DNA of 64,000 nucleotides from NCBI GenBank assembly GCA_964634205.1, contig CAZWKE010000003.1:62001-126000 (forward strand), given 5' to 3'. The stretch's first letter is position 1, and each line of letters starts with the position of its first letter. The translations under genes and the position numbers were made by a program. Source of the stretch: JAFGGG01 sp964634205 (GTDB taxonomy: Bacteria > Spirochaetota > Spirochaetia > SZUA-6 > RPPD01). Shown here in pieces: positions 1-9,467 of the stretch. The notes beneath the pieces are model-generated. The model had not been told where the DNA came from, did not search any database, and saw nothing but the letters and a program-made list of their open reading frames with translations.

Positions 1-2388
1 CATATGTCGATCGGATTTTATATGTTCAGCCTGCCGTTCTATACCATGGTGCTGCACTGGGTACTGTGGCTCATCATAACGGCCCTCATCATAAACCTCG
101 TGCCTCTTTTTGTCACCAGACAGATTATGGAAAAGGATTACCTGCGGTCCGAGACCTTCAAACAAAAAGCCACACATCTCAAATTTCAGTGGCTGTTTCT
201 GTTTGCCCTGGTGTTTTTTATTTACGCGGCCTTTTCCTATCTGAACATCTTCAAACTGATGCTGGGTAGGCACGGTGTGTTAAGCGGGGTGGATTACGTT
301 GATAACAACTTCCGGGTCCTGGGGTTGGCGGTAACCATAATCGTATACATCGGGCTGGGGCTGCTGCTTTTTCTCTGCCTTTTCCTCCCCCGGTTGCGGC
401 GGCTTCTGATAAAAAAGCGCTTCAGCCAGGTGCACGGCCGGGAGATGTTTGCCCCGCGCGTTTTTATTTTTCCGGCGGCTGTTTTTGCCCTGCTTATCAC
501 CTTTAATTTCATCATCCCGGCACTCATGGAAAGCCTGGTGGTAAAACCCAATGAGATTACCTTGGAAAAACCCTATATCCAAAACAGCATTAACTTTACC
601 AGGCGCGCCTATAATATCCACGGCGGTTCAATGGAAGAGAAAATGTACGATGTAAATCCGACAATCGACGAAGACGTCATCAACATGAATCGCAGTACGC
701 TGAATAATATTCGCTTATGGGACTGGCGCGCTTTGATGGACAATCTGAAAGAGCAGCAGGAAATACGGTTGTACTACTCGTTTCATGATGTGGATATCGA
801 CCGCTACACCATCAACGGGCAGTACCGCCAGGTAATGCTTTCGGTCCGCGAAATGGACAAACGCAACCTGGATGTCAACTCCCGCACGTGGGTCAGCTCG
901 AAGTTGAAATACACACACGGGATGGGCCTGGTACTGCTTGCGGCCCATGAAATATCAGCGGACGGGAAACCCAAGCTGTTGATCAAGAGTATTCCCCCTG
1001 AAAGCAGTATATCGCTTGCCGTCACCAAACCGCAGGTCTACTACGGGGAAGAAACAAACGACCAGGTGTATGTGCATTCCACCGAGCAGGAGTTTGATTA
1101 CCCGCGCGGAGACACGAATGTGTATACCCAGTACAACGGTAAAGGTGGTGTCAATATCAGCTCGCTCTTAAACCGCTTTGCCTATGCCTGGAAGTTTGAC
1201 GATTACCGGCTGCTTTTTTCCTCATATTTTACCAAGAAGACAAAGGTGCTTTTCAGGCGCAATATCCTGGAGAGAATGCGGACCATCGCCCCGTTTTTAA
1301 TACCGGATGCCGATCCGTACGCAGTCCTGACCGATGACGGCAGGATCGTGTATATCATTGATGCGTACTTTGTCTCTGACGGGTATCCGTACGCGGAAAA
1401 ATATAACGGGGTACTCACCCCCTTCCACGGCATCAACTATATCAGAAATTCCGTCAAGGTCACGGTTGACGCCTACAACGGCAATATAACCTTCTACACA
1501 ATGGATGATAAGGATATCCTGCTGGCAACTCATCGCAAGATCTTTCCGGAACTGTTTCGCCCTTTCAGTGAAATGCCGCAGGATATAAAGAAACATATCC
1601 GCTACCCGGAAGGTCTTTTTACCATTCAGGCTGAAATTTACAGCACCTACCACATGGAGGACCCCGAAGTATTTTATCAGCGTGAAGATGTCTGGACCTT
1701 TGCCACCGAACGGTACCGCAAGGATTTTCAGATGGTAATCCCTTATTATGTGATGATCCAGTTTCCCGGGGACAAGGGGGTGGAGTTTGTCCTTATGGTG
1801 CCCTTTACGCCGAAGAACAAGAACGTCATCAATGCCTGGATGGCCGGCAGGTGCGATCTTCCCCATTACGGAGAACTTGTTGTTTACAAATTCCCGAAAG
1901 GGGTTGAAGTGCTGGGACCCAGGCAGATCGAGGCCAGGATCGATCAGAATACCCAGATGTCCCAGGACATGACCCTGTGGGGCCAGCGCGGTTCGGAGGT
2001 TATCCGCGGGAACCTGCTGGCCATACCATTGTTCGGCAAAACAGCGCTTTCCATATTCTATGCCGAACCGATCTTTTTACAGGCGGAAGACGCCAAACTT
2101 CCGGAGCTAAAGCGGGTGGCGCTGGGAGACCAGGGATCAGTGGTCTGGGACCAGGATTTTAACGTGGCGCTGCGGAAACTTTTGGGAAAGTTCAGCGAGA
2201 ACGCGGTAGCGCCGCAGCAGGAAAGTATGAAACCCGAAAGCACCGTTTCCGCAAGCAGGCTGAAATCATTGGTGCGGGAGATTCAGAGCGCGCTGGATTC
2301 ATATACATCACTGACCGGACAGGGAAAGTTTGCGGAAGCGGGGAAATACCTGGATAAAATAAAGAAGCTGATTGGAGAACAAAAATAA
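1..2388 (+). CDS. UPF0182 family membrane protein, 5' end outside window
   Basis: This is the 3' part of a UPF0182 (COG1615) integral membrane protein, a family of unknown function. The frame is open from base 1. The first ATG at 4 lies inside a conserved membrane segment (FYMFSLPFYTM), so the true start is upstream. Four hydrophobic segments remain (roughly residues 15-38, 60-80, 105-130 and 152-175 of the visible part). They are followed by a soluble domain of about 550 residues and a C-terminal helical tail. Family members are usually about 900 residues with seven N-terminal membrane helices, so around 100-150 residues are missing. Rubredoxin follows after 19 bases. Confidence 0.85.
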   Translation, partial: HMSIGFYMFSLPFYTMVLHWVLWLIITALIINLVPLFVTRQIMEKDYLRSETFKQKATHLKFQWLFLFALVFFIYAAFSYLNIFKLMLGRHGVLSGVDYVDNNFRVLGLAVTIIVYIGLGLLLFLCLFLPRLRRLLIKKRFSQVHGREMFAPRVFIFPAAVFALLITFNFIIPALMESLVVKPNEITLEKPYIQNSINFTRRAYNIHGGSMEEKMYDVNPTIDEDVINMNRSTLNNIRLWDWRALMDNLKEQQEIRLYYSFHDVDIDRYTINGQYRQVMLSVREMDKRNLDVNSRTWVSSKLKYTHGMGLVLLAAHEISADGKPKLLIKSIPPESSISLAVTKPQVYYGEETNDQVYVHSTEQEFDYPRGDTNVYTQYNGKGGVNISSLLNRFAYAWKFDDYRLLFSSYFTKKTKVLFRRNILERMRTIAPFLIPDADPYAVLTDDGRIVYIIDAYFVSDGYPYAEKYNGVLTPFHGINYIRNSVKVTVDAYNGNITFYTMDDKDILLATHRKIFPELFRPFSEMPQDIKKHIRYPEGLFTIQAEIYSTYHMEDPEVFYQREDVWTFATERYRKDFQMVIPYYVMIQFPGDKGVEFVLMVPFTPKNKNVINAWMAGRCDLPHYGELVVYKFPKGVEVLGPRQIEARIDQNTQMSQDMTLWGQRGSEVIRGNLLAIPLFGKTALSIFYAEPIFLQAEDAKLPELKRVALGDQGSVVWDQDFNVALRKLLGKFSENAVAPQQESMKPESTVSASRLKSLVREIQSALDSYTSLTGQGKFAEAGKYLDKIKKLIGEQK

Positions 2389-2407
2389 AAGGAGCGGCCC
2401 TGTATCT

Positions 2408-2566
2408 ATGCGCTATCGTTGCAGTATCTGTGATTATCTGTACGTTCCCGACGGGAACGGGGATTCGGACAAACAAAGCCGGTCCCGGTCGTTTTGGGAC
2501 CTTCCCGATGACTGGAAATGTCCGAAATGCGGCGCGGGCAAGGCCGGGTTTGTGGAAGTACCCTGA
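2408..2566 (+). CDS. Rubredoxin
   Basis: This is a 52-residue one-iron electron carrier of the cytoplasm. Two CxxC pairs (C5/C8 and C38/C41) bind iron, and the family signature LPDDWKCPKCG is intact. I chose the ATG at 2408, with AAGGAG about 13 bases upstream, because it gives the normal rubredoxin N-terminus MRYRCSICDY. The in-frame ATG at 2372 lies inside the upstream gene and would add 12 atypical residues. In anaerobes rubredoxin passes electrons to flavo-diiron proteins and superoxide reductase. Candidates for both are at 15516-16718 and 19062-19457, so partnership is plausible but inferred. Confidence 0.93.
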   Translation: MRYRCSICDYLYVPDGNGDSDKQSRSRSFWDLPDDWKCPKCGAGKAGFVEVP

Positions 2567-2720
2567 CACAGCGGTAGGGTTTCAGACCTCGCGGGATGCC
2601 GTAACATGGTTAAGGACAGGGGCTGTATGGAAAACAGTCAGTGAAAACAGGAAAATGATCAATAATTATAGATTTTTTATCTAGTACATTAGTGATGTAA
2701 CGGAGGTAAATGTACACCAA

Positions 2721-4580
2721 ATGAATGACAACCTGAATCCCGACAAAAACAGACAAGAACAAACTCCAAGACCGGGAGGACTATCCAATACATGGAAAAT
2801 AATCGGTGTGGTGCTGTTAATCACCCTGCTCTTTCCCTGGATCAGTACCTATCTTATGGGTGGGCAGAACACCATCAGTTACAGCGATTTCAAGCAGGCG
2901 GTAAAGGACGGGAATATAAAACAGATTACCATGAAGGGGGACCAGATCACGGGATTGTACAAGGGAAGTTCCAAGCCCGGAGGAGAAAAGAATTTTGTTA
3001 CCTATCTTCCGGCCTATACGGATACCGAACTGTCCGGTTTGTTGGATTCCGCAAAGGTTGAGGTATACACCGAATCCTCACAGGGGACACCCTGGCTGGC
3101 AATCCTGATAAATTTTCTCCCATTGCTGCTGATCTTCGGCTTTTTCTATTATTCCTACCGCCGCATGCAGGGACAAAGCAACCAGATATTCGGTGTGGGA
3201 AAAAGCAGGGCCAAGCTGTATGACCGTAAAAAGGTTACCACCACCTTTAAAGACGTGGGGGGTATCGAACAGGTGAAGGAAGAGCTTTCTGAGATCATTT
3301 CCTATCTGAAGAACCCGGAGCGTTACCGCAAAATCGGGGCCAGGGCACCGAAAGGCGTGCTCCTGGTCGGCCAGCCGGGAACGGGGAAGACTCTTTTGGC
3401 GCGGGCGGTGGCCGGTGAGGCCGATGTCCCCTTCTTCAGTGTGACCGGTTCGGATTTTATGGAAATGTTTGTCGGTGTGGGGGCATCCCGTGTGCGCAGT
3501 CTGTTTGTCGACGCCAAACGAAACTCCCCCAGTATTATTTTTATCGATGAACTCGACTCGATCGGCAGGCACCGGGGTGCGGGCCTGGGAGGCGGACATG
3601 ATGAACGGGAGCAAACCTTAAACCAGCTTCTGTCGGAAATGGACGGGTTTGAACCGAATGAAAGTACGGTGATAATCGCCGCCACCAACCGGCCGGATAT
3701 TCTGGATCCGGCGCTGCTGCGTCCCGGACGATTTGACCGCAGAATTTCCGTTGACCTGCCCACCTTAAGCGAACGGAAGTCGATTCTGGAGCTGCACGCG
3801 CGTAACAAGCCCATGCAAAAGAACGTGGATCTGACTGAAACCGCCCAGGGCACCCCGGGATTCAGCGGTGCCGACCTGTTCAACCTGTTAAACGAGGCCG
3901 CACTGCTTGCGGCCCGGAAAAATAAGGACACCATCGGGCCGGAAGAAATGTCTGACGCCAAAGACAAGATTATCATGGGGCTGGAGCGGACAAACCTGGT
4001 ATTAAACGATAATGAGAAAAAACTTATTGCATATCATGAGTCCGGCCATACAATCCTGGCCGCCATTCTGCCCAATGCCGATCCCATCCATAAGGTTTCC
4101 CTGATCCCGCGCAGCATGAGCCTGGGGGTGACCCAACAGCTGCCGGAAAAAGACCGCTATATCTTTGAAAAGAAATACCTGCTTGATAAACTGACCATAA
4201 TGATGGGCGGTCGGGTGTCCGAGGAGCTGTTCTTTAAGACCGTTACCAGCGGCGCGGAAAATGATCTGCGAGAAGCCACAAAAATAGCCCGCAAGATGGT
4301 CCTGCAATGGGGCATGGGCAAAGGCATGAACAATATCTCATTGGGAAACGGTCATGAGCATGTTTTCCTGGGAGAGGAAATCGGCAGACCGCGCGAATAC
4401 AGTGAAGAAACAGCCCGTGAAATAGACGCCGGCATCAAGTCCATTTTGGACGGTGTCTATAAAAAAGCCAAGGACTTGATTGAAAAGAACAGCAAGCGGC
4501 TTGAAACACTGGCCGCTGCCCTGCTGAAAAAAGAAGTACTCACGGGAAAAGAAGTCTTACGGATTATTAACAAGAAATAA
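2721..4580 (+). CDS. ftsH: ATP-dependent zinc metalloprotease FtsH
   Basis: This is a membrane-anchored AAA+ protease that degrades unassembled membrane proteins and short-lived regulators. The 619 residues fit the family length. Two membrane helices (about 26-46 and 124-144) flank a small extracytoplasmic domain. The AAA module has Walker A GQPGTGKT (217-224), Walker B IIFIDELDS (272-280) and arginine fingers in RPGRFDRR. The protease zinc motif is HESGH (439-443); the usual form is HEAGH, so Ser replaces Ala beside the catalytic Glu. GGAGGT lies 13 bases before the ATG. The 154-base gap from rubredoxin suggests its own transcription unit. Confidence 0.97.
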   Translation: MNDNLNPDKNRQEQTPRPGGLSNTWKIIGVVLLITLLFPWISTYLMGGQNTISYSDFKQAVKDGNIKQITMKGDQITGLYKGSSKPGGEKNFVTYLPAYTDTELSGLLDSAKVEVYTESSQGTPWLAILINFLPLLLIFGFFYYSYRRMQGQSNQIFGVGKSRAKLYDRKKVTTTFKDVGGIEQVKEELSEIISYLKNPERYRKIGARAPKGVLLVGQPGTGKTLLARAVAGEADVPFFSVTGSDFMEMFVGVGASRVRSLFVDAKRNSPSIIFIDELDSIGRHRGAGLGGGHDEREQTLNQLLSEMDGFEPNESTVIIAATNRPDILDPALLRPGRFDRRISVDLPTLSERKSILELHARNKPMQKNVDLTETAQGTPGFSGADLFNLLNEAALLAARKNKDTIGPEEMSDAKDKIIMGLERTNLVLNDNEKKLIAYHESGHTILAAILPNADPIHKVSLIPRSMSLGVTQQLPEKDRYIFEKKYLLDKLTIMMGGRVSEELFFKTVTSGAENDLREATKIARKMVLQWGMGKGMNNISLGNGHEHVFLGEEIGRPREYSEETAREIDAGIKSILDGVYKKAKDLIEKNSKRLETLAAALLKKEVLTGKEVLRIINKK

Positions 4581-4806
4581 AACAGAATAGATCCCCCCTC
4601 AAAAACACTGTTATCCCCTAAGAATAAAATCAACAAAAAGGCGAAATCACTCATTGGTGGATACCCACCGCGGCGGTAGCTTACATATAAAGGCAACCTG
4701 CCACCTGTAAGCCTTGTGATGTGAACTCAGATTTATTCTAACTGCCTGGGAGAGCGGCACGTTTCCCGTTGGGAAATACGATTCTATACTTAAGGAGGGC
4801 CTTATA
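4581..4806 (+). promoter_or_regulatory. Structured 5' leader of the ABC importer operon
   Basis: This 226-base intergenic stretch holds no ORF but several potential stem-loops: GGTGG/CCACC (4656-4660 with 4665-4669), GCTTACA/TGTAAGC (4679-4685 with 4706-4712) enclosing GGCA/TGCC (4692-4695 with 4699-4702), and TTTCCC/GGGAAA (4762-4767 with 4771-4776) just before the AAGGAGG site. A second CCACC at 4701-4705 could pair with 4656-4660 instead, so two exclusive folds are possible. I do not recognise a known riboswitch class; a regulatory role is inference. Confidence 0.4.
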
Positions 4807-6522
4807 ATGAAAAGGCTGATTTTCTTATTGTTTATTTTGGCAGGCACCTGGGCATTTATTTCATGTCCGGCCAAAGGGGAAGCGGGGATACAGGGACTGA
4901 CTCCCAAGAATTCCGTAGTGATTTCCGGTGTACTATGGAGTGCCCCATCGAACTTCAATCCGTTTGATTCAAGCGGTCAGGTTGCCGGTAAATACCAGAT
5001 TGTGTATGAGAACCTCTGTCATTACGATATGTTCAAGGGACAGCTTACCCCCTGGCTGGCGACATCCTGGGAATGGAGCTCCCCTAATGTATTTCTGATT
5101 AAACTGCGCAAGGGAGTGAAATGGACCGACGGGCAGAAGTTTACCGCCGATGATGTTATCTATACGTTTGAGGCGGCCAAAGACATTCCCGCCGTCACCT
5201 GGTCAAGCATATGGGACTGGACAAAATCATTTCAAAAGGTCGACGACTATACGGTAAAAGTGACCTTCGAGAAACCGCATTACCATGAATGGATCCAGCA
5301 ATTGTATACAGTCCCCATCGTGCCGAAGCACGTCTGGGGTGATAAAAGCGGAAAGACCATTGAAACCTCCACCAATACTGATCCCAACATGGTGGTAACG
5401 GGTGCGTATACATTCGGGGCGGCCCTGGCCGATAAGATGATCTGGAAACGCAACGACAACTGGTGGGGAAACAGTGTGTTCGGCGCCCCAAAACCCAAAT
5501 ATATTGTTTTTCCGGTCAGTTACAGCAACAATGTAGCCATGGGTTCGGCCATGAAGGGCGAGCTTGACCTGGCCAACAGCTATCTGCCGGGACTTTCGAA
5601 GATCAAGAACGATTACGGGTTAAAAACCTTTTACAAGAACAAACCCTATCATATGCCGGCAAATGTTGCCGTGCTTTTCCTCAATACCACAAAAAAACCC
5701 ATGGATAATGTGATGTTCAGAAAAGCGCTGGCATACGCCATTAATCCGGATCTCATCGTCAACAATGTGTACGGCGGCCAGGTACAGCAGTCAAATCCTG
5801 AGGGGCTTTTGAATATCCCGTCATGGATGAGGTACTACGATAAGAAAGCTGCCGAGAAATACGGCATCAGTTACGATCCGGCCAAGGCCAAGGCCATTCT
5901 GGACAAACTTGGGTTCAAGGACGTCAACGGCGACGGCTACAGGGAAGACGCAAACGGAAAACCGATGGAGTTCGACCTTATTGTTCCCAGCGGATGGACG
6001 GACTGGATGGACTCAATTAAAGTTATTGCCAAAAGCGCCCAGGCTGTGGGTATCAAAATCAATCCCACCTTCCCGGATTACGGCCTGTACTGGGACCAGT
6101 TGACCGGGGGCAAATTCGATATGGCGATAAATAATTTCGGTTCATCCATATCCCCTACCCCCTTTACCTACTGGAACTGGGTGGCAAACAGCCGCATCAA
6201 CCGGGACAAGGTCGATACGGGGAATTTCGGCCGTTATAAAAACCAGAAGCTGTTTAAACTGATCGATCAGTTTAATACCACCAAACTGGATTCCGACCAG
6301 GGGATAAAGATCGCCTCACAGATCGAAACGATCCTGATGCAGGAAATGCCCAGTATCCCCATCTGGTATAACGGATTGTGGGCGGCCATGAGTGAGAAAA
6401 ACTGGACGAACTGGCCCGATGCCCAACACACCCAAAACGGTATTCCCTGTGCATGGGGACATTATTTCTCATTCGGCGGATACGAGATGCTTCTCAACCT
6501 GAAACCGGTAGGGAAAAAGTAA
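4807..6522 (+). CDS. ABC importer substrate-binding lipoprotein (SBP_bac_5 family)
   Basis: This is the extracytoplasmic solute receptor of an Opp/Dpp-type ABC importer, 571 residues, the usual size for family 5 binding proteins. The N-terminus is a lipoprotein-like signal (MKRLIFLLFILAG...) with a relaxed lipobox FISC placing the lipidated Cys at residue 20; spirochaetes tolerate such lipoboxes. Family features include the early WSAPSNFNPF segment, LRKGVKWTDGQKFTADDV and the later FRKALAYAINPDLI segment. Although annotated as peptide binding, this family also binds oligosaccharides (for example in Thermotoga). A sugar is plausible here because a GH65 phosphorylase gene lies close by. AAGGAGG precedes the start. 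Confidence 0.9.
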   Translation: MKRLIFLLFILAGTWAFISCPAKGEAGIQGLTPKNSVVISGVLWSAPSNFNPFDSSGQVAGKYQIVYENLCHYDMFKGQLTPWLATSWEWSSPNVFLIKLRKGVKWTDGQKFTADDVIYTFEAAKDIPAVTWSSIWDWTKSFQKVDDYTVKVTFEKPHYHEWIQQLYTVPIVPKHVWGDKSGKTIETSTNTDPNMVVTGAYTFGAALADKMIWKRNDNWWGNSVFGAPKPKYIVFPVSYSNNVAMGSAMKGELDLANSYLPGLSKIKNDYGLKTFYKNKPYHMPANVAVLFLNTTKKPMDNVMFRKALAYAINPDLIVNNVYGGQVQQSNPEGLLNIPSWMRYYDKKAAEKYGISYDPAKAKAILDKLGFKDVNGDGYREDANGKPMEFDLIVPSGWTDWMDSIKVIAKSAQAVGIKINPTFPDYGLYWDQLTGGKFDMAINNFGSSISPTPFTYWNWVANSRINRDKVDTGNFGRYKNQKLFKLIDQFNTTKLDSDQGIKIASQIETILMQEMPSIPIWYNGLWAAMSEKNWTNWPDAQHTQNGIPCAWGHYFSFGGYEMLLNLKPVGKK

Positions 6523-6530
6523 CATTCATA

Positions 6531-6565
6531 AAACTACCTTATGGCAATGCCATAAGGTAGTTTTT
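6531..6565 (+). terminator. Terminator-like hairpin between binding-protein and permease genes
   Basis: A near-perfect palindrome (AAACTACCTTATGGCA, one base, then its complement) is followed by a run of five T. It sits between the binding-protein gene and the first permease. Partial termination here would give more receptor than membrane subunits, a common pattern in ABC operons. It could also act as a 3' stabiliser of the receptor mRNA. Confidence 0.8.
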
Positions 6566-6585
6566 ATATAATTAAGGGGATATCC

Positions 6586-7578
6586 ATGGGAAAATATTTT
6601 AGAAAAAAGGTTCTGGTCTATCTCATCACTTTTGTTCTGGCAATCACCATAAACTGGATGATTCCGCGGGCCATGCCCGGAAACCCCATTCAAATCATGC
6701 TGTCGCGGATTACCGTCACACCTGATACAAAGGCAAAAATGCAAACCTATTATAAAGAACTCTTCGGCCTGGACAAACCCTGGACCATACAGTATTTGAA
6801 CTACTGGAAGAGTATTTTCACGGGGAACCTCGGCAGGAGCATTTCTTTCGGGCTTAGGCCGGTAGGAGATATTTTGTCAAACGCGGTAATTTTTGACTTT
6901 CTATTAATGTTTCCGGCCCTCTTATTAAGTTTTATCTTCGGCAACAAGCTCGGGGCCGTGTCCGGGGTCAACAAACGCGTTGACAATATCCTTATGCCTG
7001 TTTTTTATTTTTTGACCTCGGCTCCCTATTTCTGGTTCGCCGTAATCTTAAGCTTTATCTTCGGTATGCAGTTGAACATATTTCCCCTTGGGGGAGCATA
7101 CGGACAGTTTGTCCTGCCGGGATTTTCCCTGCACTTTATCCTTGATTTTTTGTACCACTGGTTTCTGCCGTTTATGTCCCTCTTCGCGATCATGCTGGGA
7201 CAATGGGCCATCGGCATGCGCAATATGATTATTTATGAAATGGGAACAAATTATTCACGGTTTATGGAAGCCATGGGAAGCCGCCGCGGGCTTATCCGCC
7301 GCTACGCCTATAGAAACGGGATACTGCCCCAGGTAACCGGATTGGGTATCCGGTTAGGACAGTTTATCGGTGGTGCGCTGGCTACTGAAATTGTGTTTCA
7401 ATATCCCGGCCTGGGGTACATCCTGTTCCGCGCCATAATTGATCAGGATTATTTTCTGCTGCAGGGTATCTTCCTGTTTATCATCCTGTTGATGCTGGTG
7501 GCAAACTTCACCGTGGATATTATCTATATGTTCCTTGACCCGCGGGTACGGGTCTCCTTTTCAGGAGGATCACAATGA
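6586..7578 (+). CDS. ABC importer permease, OppB/DppB type
   Basis: This is one of two membrane subunits of the importer, 330 residues, with about six membrane helices beginning near residue 10. The N-terminal region MIPRAMPGNPI and the cytoplasmic loop motif (EAMGSRRGLIRRYAYRNGILP) that docks on the ATPases match the OppB family (BPD_transp_1). The start follows AAGGGGA and comes 63 bases after the receptor gene, across a terminator-like hairpin. The stop overlaps the next start (ATGA), so the two permeases are probably translated in coupling. Confidence 0.93.
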   Translation: MGKYFRKKVLVYLITFVLAITINWMIPRAMPGNPIQIMLSRITVTPDTKAKMQTYYKELFGLDKPWTIQYLNYWKSIFTGNLGRSISFGLRPVGDILSNAVIFDFLLMFPALLLSFIFGNKLGAVSGVNKRVDNILMPVFYFLTSAPYFWFAVILSFIFGMQLNIFPLGGAYGQFVLPGFSLHFILDFLYHWFLPFMSLFAIMLGQWAIGMRNMIIYEMGTNYSRFMEAMGSRRGLIRRYAYRNGILPQVTGLGIRLGQFIGGALATEIVFQYPGLGYILFRAIIDQDYFLLQGIFLFIILLMLVANFTVDIIYMFLDPRVRVSFSGGSQ

Positions 7579-8453
7579 GATCCGGAAAGGAAATATCAGC
7601 TTACTTGAAAAATCATCCCAACCTCTATTTTACGGTACATAATAAAAAGGTGGTCCTGGGACTCAGTATGTTTCTTTTTTTCGCTTTACTCGCGCTGTTG
7701 GGGACGCTTCTTACTCCCTATAACTATTCGGATATCGCCGGCGGCAGCGCCCTACCGCCGAACGCGAAACATATTTTGGGCACAACCCAACTGGGAGAGG
7801 ATGTTTTTTCACAGGTCATCTATGGATTACGGGCCACCTTCATAACCGGGCTGATCGCCGGCGGACTGGCCACACTGATCGGAATCTCGGTAGGATTTTT
7901 GGCCGGCTATTACGGCGGCAGTCTACTGGATGAAGGTCTGATGATGATCACCAATATCATGCTTGTCATCCCGATCATTGCGGTACTGGTCATCATATCG
8001 GCCTACCTGCGCCACCTGTCCGTCTTTATCCAGGCCCTGATCATCGGTTCATACAACTGGCCGTGGGTGGCCAGGGCGGTCCGCGCCCAAACACTGGCCA
8101 TAAAGAACAATCCGTATGTGAACCTGTCCCATATCTCATCCATTCCCATATCACGCATTATTCGCGAGGACATAGCCTTCAACATGTTCTCTTATATCTT
8201 CATGGCCTTTATCTTACAGTTTTCCGGGAGTGTACTGGCAGCCGCTACTTTGGATTTTATCGGGGTCGGACCCACCCAGGGCATCTCATTGGGATTAATC
8301 ATGCGTTTTGCCATCCTGGCGGGCGCCATTCTCCACGGGTACTGGTGGTGGATGATCATTCCCGGGTTGATACTGACGCTCCTTATTGTATCACTGTATT
8401 TGATCAACACGGGCTTGGATGAAGTATTCAATCCCCGTCTGCGTGAATTATGA
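7575..8453 (+). CDS. ABC importer permease, OppC/DppC type
   Basis: This is the second membrane subunit, 292 residues. It has the OppC_N-like first helix (about 28-50) followed by the periplasmic segment ending HILGTTQLGEDVFSQVIYGLR, a hallmark of the OppC/DppC family. Five further helices and an EAA-like coupling loop (SHISSIPISRIIREDIAFN) follow. It overlaps the preceding gene by four bases, and GGAGG near its stop serves the next gene, so the operon is tightly packed. Confidence 0.93.
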   Translation: MRSGKEISAYLKNHPNLYFTVHNKKVVLGLSMFLFFALLALLGTLLTPYNYSDIAGGSALPPNAKHILGTTQLGEDVFSQVIYGLRATFITGLIAGGLATLIGISVGFLAGYYGGSLLDEGLMMITNIMLVIPIIAVLVIISAYLRHLSVFIQALIIGSYNWPWVARAVRAQTLAIKNNPYVNLSHISSIPISRIIREDIAFNMFSYIFMAFILQFSGSVLAAATLDFIGVGPTQGISLGLIMRFAILAGAILHGYWWWMIIPGLILTLLIVSLYLINTGLDEVFNPRLREL

Positions 8454-8462
8454 GGAGGTCCT

Positions 8463-9467
8463 ATGCCTGAAAAAATCCTTGAGGTAAAACAGCTGAAAAT
8501 TTATTACCGCACCCTGCAAGGTTTTGTGAAAGCGGTGGACGGGATCAGTTTTGCGATGGAGCGTGGGCAGATTGTCGGACTGGCCGGTGAATCGGGGTGT
8601 GGGAAAACCACCTTTTGTAACGGATTAATCCTGCGAAAAAAACCCATGCAGTATATGGGCGGCAAAGCCCTGCTGCTTGGCCATGACCTTATGAGTGCAA
8701 ACAAAGCGGAGATGCGCAAACTGCGCTATACAAATATTTCCCTTATTCCGCAGTCGGCCATGGACTCCTTTTCCCCGACAAAAAAAATCAAGACACTTGT
8801 TTCCGACCTGGTAAGACAGCATCATATTGAAGCGGACAGTGATTTTTTTCGGAAGGTGAAAGAACGCTTTGCGCAGGTTAACTTGACACCTGATGTACTG
8901 GACAGTTATCCCATTGAGCTGTCGGGCGGCATGAAACAACGCGTATTGATGGTCATTGCCACCATGATGAATCCCGATCTGCTGGTTGCCGATGAAATCA
9001 GCTCGGCGTTGGATGTTACCTCACAGCGCTTTGTATGTAAACTGCTGGTAGATTTTTTACGTAAAAAATTCGTAGGGTCGGTACTGTTTATTACCCATGA
9101 TCTGTCCATTCTCTACCAGATCGCCGCTAAGATCATTATCATGTACGCCGGCCATCTTGTCGAGGTGGCGCCGACCAAAGATATTATCCATGCCCCCAAG
9201 CATCCCTATACCAAGGCCCTGATCACTTCACTGCCCCGGATCGGGGTTCGATTCAAGGACCATAAGCTGCGGGGAATAGGGGGCGTTCCGCCCAAGCTGC
9301 TGGAGATCGGTCCGGGGTGCCGCTTCCGGTTTCGCTGCCCTTTTGCCGACGAAATTTGTGAACAAAAAACGCCTCCGGTGGAAAATATAAACAGGGAGCA
9401 CAGCATTATGTGCCATCATTGGAAAAAGATAGACAGGAACGAACATGAACACAGTACAAAACGATAA
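8463..9467 (+). CDS. ABC importer ATPase, OppD/DppD type
   Basis: This is a 334-residue nucleotide-binding subunit. It shows Walker A GESGCGKTT (42-50), signature LSGGMKQR, Walker B LLVADEISSALD and the switch histidine in FITHDLS. The C-terminal oligopeptide/dipeptide domain contains cysteines in GCRFRFRCPFADEIC and a last Cys in IMCHHW. This spacing resembles the OppD/DppD tail that in some members binds an iron-sulfur cluster; cluster binding here is inference. The 3' end overlaps the partner ATPase by 23 bases. Confidence 0.95.
   Translation: MPEKILEVKQLKIYYRTLQGFVKAVDGISFAMERGQIVGLAGESGCGKTTFCNGLILRKKPMQYMGGKALLLGHDLMSANKAEMRKLRYTNISLIPQSAMDSFSPTKKIKTLVSDLVRQHHIEADSDFFRKVKERFAQVNLTPDVLDSYPIELSGGMKQRVLMVIATMMNPDLLVADEISSALDVTSQRFVCKLLVDFLRKKFVGSVLFITHDLSILYQIAAKIIIMYAGHLVEVAPTKDIIHAPKHPYTKALITSLPRIGVRFKDHKLRGIGGVPPKLLEIGPGCRFRFRCPFADEICEQKTPPVENINREHSIMCHHWKKIDRNEHEHSTKR

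Noticed and set aside
2710..2724. Four-codon ORF (MYTK) just before ftsH, overlapping its start
   Set aside because: The GGAGGT site is too close to this ATG and equally serves ftsH; nothing else supports a leader peptide.
4708..4790. Fragments resembling 5S rRNA (GAACTCAGA and CTGCCTGGGAGAG)
   Set aside because: The order and spacing do not give a 5S fold, and the rest of the molecule is missing.
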